From Novosphingobium sp. UBA6722 (lineage in GTDB: Bacteria; Pseudomonadota; Alphaproteobacteria; Sphingomonadales; Sphingomonadaceae), in assembly GCA_002454125.1 (NCBI GenBank), contig DKII01000054.1, positions 41,330 to 55,103 on the forward strand: a stretch of 13,774 nt of DNA, given 5' to 3'. The position numbers and the translations under genes are program-made. Below the pieces are notes generated by a model. The model was not told the origin of the DNA. It made no database searches and worked only from the letters and a program-made list of their open reading frames with translations. Below, in pieces: positions 12,989 through 13,774 of this stretch; position 1 is the stretch's first letter; the number at the start of each line of letters is the position of its first letter.

Positions 12989-13774
12989 GTGAGCGCCAGC
13001 CTGCGGATCGCCGTCCTCAAGGAACGCGCGAGCGGGGAAACCCGGGTTTCGGCCACACCTGAAACGGTGAAGAAATTCATCGGCTTGGGCGCAACTGTTG
13101 CAGTCGAACCGGGGGCTGGCGAAGCTGCGTCGATCGCCGATGCGGACTATGCCGCAGCCGGTGCCGAACTGGTCAAGGATGCCGCCAAGGGCGCGGATAT
13201 CGTCCTTGGCATCCAGGGTCCCGATCCCAAGGCGCTGAAGGGTGCCAATGCCGGGGCGTGGATCGTTGCCGGGCTTGATCCCTTTGGCCAGCGCGGCCGG
13301 GTCGACGATTATGCCAAGGGCGGATTCGAAGCCCTGGCGATGGAATTCATGCCGCGCATCACCCGCGCGCAATCGATGGACATCCTGTCCAGCCAGTCGA
13401 ACCTGGCCGGTTACAAGGCAGTGATCGAGGCGGCGAATCTTTACGGCCGCGCCTTTCCGATGATGATGACGGCAGCCGGCACCGTTTCGGCTGCCAAGTG
13501 CTTCGTCATGGGTGTGGGCGTGGCCGGGCTTCAGGCCATCGCCACCGCCCGCCGCCTTGGCGCCCAGGTCTCCGCAACGGACGTCCGCTCGGCCACCAAA
13601 GAGCAGATCCAGTCGCTCGGCGCCAAGCCGATCTTCGTCGAAAGCGTCGCCGGGATCGAAGGTGAAGGTGCCGGCGGCTATGCCACGGAAATGTCGGAAG
13701 AATACCAGAAGGCTCAGGCCGAGCTGGTGTCCGGCCACATCGCCAAGCAGGACATCGTCATCACCACCGCCCTG
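12989..13774 (+). CDS. pntA: NAD(P) transhydrogenase alpha subunit, part 1 (PntAA), N-terminal part
   Basis: The reading frame runs off the right edge; 262 residues are visible. The proton-translocating transhydrogenase uses the proton gradient to reduce NADP+ with NADH. This is its peripheral NAD(H)-binding domain I. Seen: LRIAVLKERASGETRVSATPETVKKF near the start (the family form is I-G-V-P-K-E...E-R-R-V-A-L-x-P), MTAAGTVSAAKCFVMGVG and the Rossmann turn GVGVAGLQAIATARRLGA with ATDVR, the NAD-binding edge. The GTG start at 12989 is chosen from the match of the first residues; it has no clear Shine-Dalgarno and is probably coupled to the oxidase subunit IV gene 7 bp upstream. The remaining subunits should lie just beyond the window. 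Confidence 0.92.
   Translation, partial: MSASLRIAVLKERASGETRVSATPETVKKFIGLGATVAVEPGAGEAASIADADYAAAGAELVKDAAKGADIVLGIQGPDPKALKGANAGAWIVAGLDPFGQRGRVDDYAKGGFEALAMEFMPRITRAQSMDILSSQSNLAGYKAVIEAANLYGRAFPMMMTAAGTVSAAKCFVMGVGVAGLQAIATARRLGAQVSATDVRSATKEQIQSLGAKPIFVESVAGIEGEGAGGYATEMSEEYQKAQAELVSGHIAKQDIVITTAL

Noticed and set aside
12962..13738. 258-residue open frame on the minus strand opposite the transhydrogenase gene
   Set aside because: Shadow; the plus strand reads as PntAA with a clear Rossmann motif.
1..13774. CRISPR array, mobile element, defence island or tRNA/rRNA gene
   Set aside because: No spaced direct repeats, transposase or integrase motifs, or RNA gene signatures were seen. CcrM is a solitary housekeeping methylase with no restriction partner here.

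Overview
The window is GC-rich, densely coded, single-copy chromosome. I read it as an alphaproteobacterium, probably of the Sphingomonadales (Erythrobacter/Novosphingobium/Sphingomonas type). That placement is inference. It rests on an intact CcrM-type GANTC methyltransferase directly downstream of rnhB (as in Caulobacter), a small aa3-type cytochrome oxidase subunit IV next to NAD(P) transhydrogenase, DUF1285, and a dihydropteroate synthase with a long N-terminal extension. I saw no tRNA, rRNA, CRISPR array, transposase or phage gene.

Layout. 1-3049 (+): the end of a cysteine desulfurase, an adrenodoxin-type [2Fe-2S] ferredoxin, then parC (topoisomerase IV subunit A). 3056-3412 (-): a small two-helix membrane protein of unknown function with clearly lower GC, followed by an intergenic pair of GC-rich palindromes in inverted orientation (3461-3552). 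3574-8200 (-): a compact run read right to left, namely a PQQ-dependent sugar dehydrogenase-like lipoprotein, a GNAT acetyltransferase, a DUF1285 protein, a NUDIX CoA pyrophosphatase-like enzyme, the CCA-adding enzyme and a membrane-anchored retropepsin-like protease. The last four are joined by 4-nt start/stop overlaps. 8211-11272 (+): rnhB, a 219-bp regulatory gap, ccrM and folP. 11269-12687 (-): an orphan NtrC-type response regulator whose AAA+ domain has lost key sigma-54-activator residues. 12859-13774 (+): cytochrome oxidase subunit IV and the start of the transhydrogenase alpha subunit.

The most interesting signal is the gap upstream of ccrM. It holds nine GANTC sites, the target of the enzyme encoded next door, within 164 bp. 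My manual scan found only about nineteen in the remaining 13.6 kb. Several sites are spaced exactly 10 bp apart or sit in inverted repeats. The same gap contains a perfect DnaA box (TTATCCACA on the minus strand) and a CtrA-like GTAA-N7-TCAA motif. This looks like a methylation-sensing control region that joins DnaA, CtrA/GcrA and CcrM feedback. The second notable item is the degenerate NtrC-type regulator: GAFPGA in place of GAFTGA, and both arginine-finger positions lost, with an intact receiver and an intact Fis-type DNA-binding domain. It probably acts without sigma-54. A 6-4-6 palindrome just upstream of it is a candidate operator.
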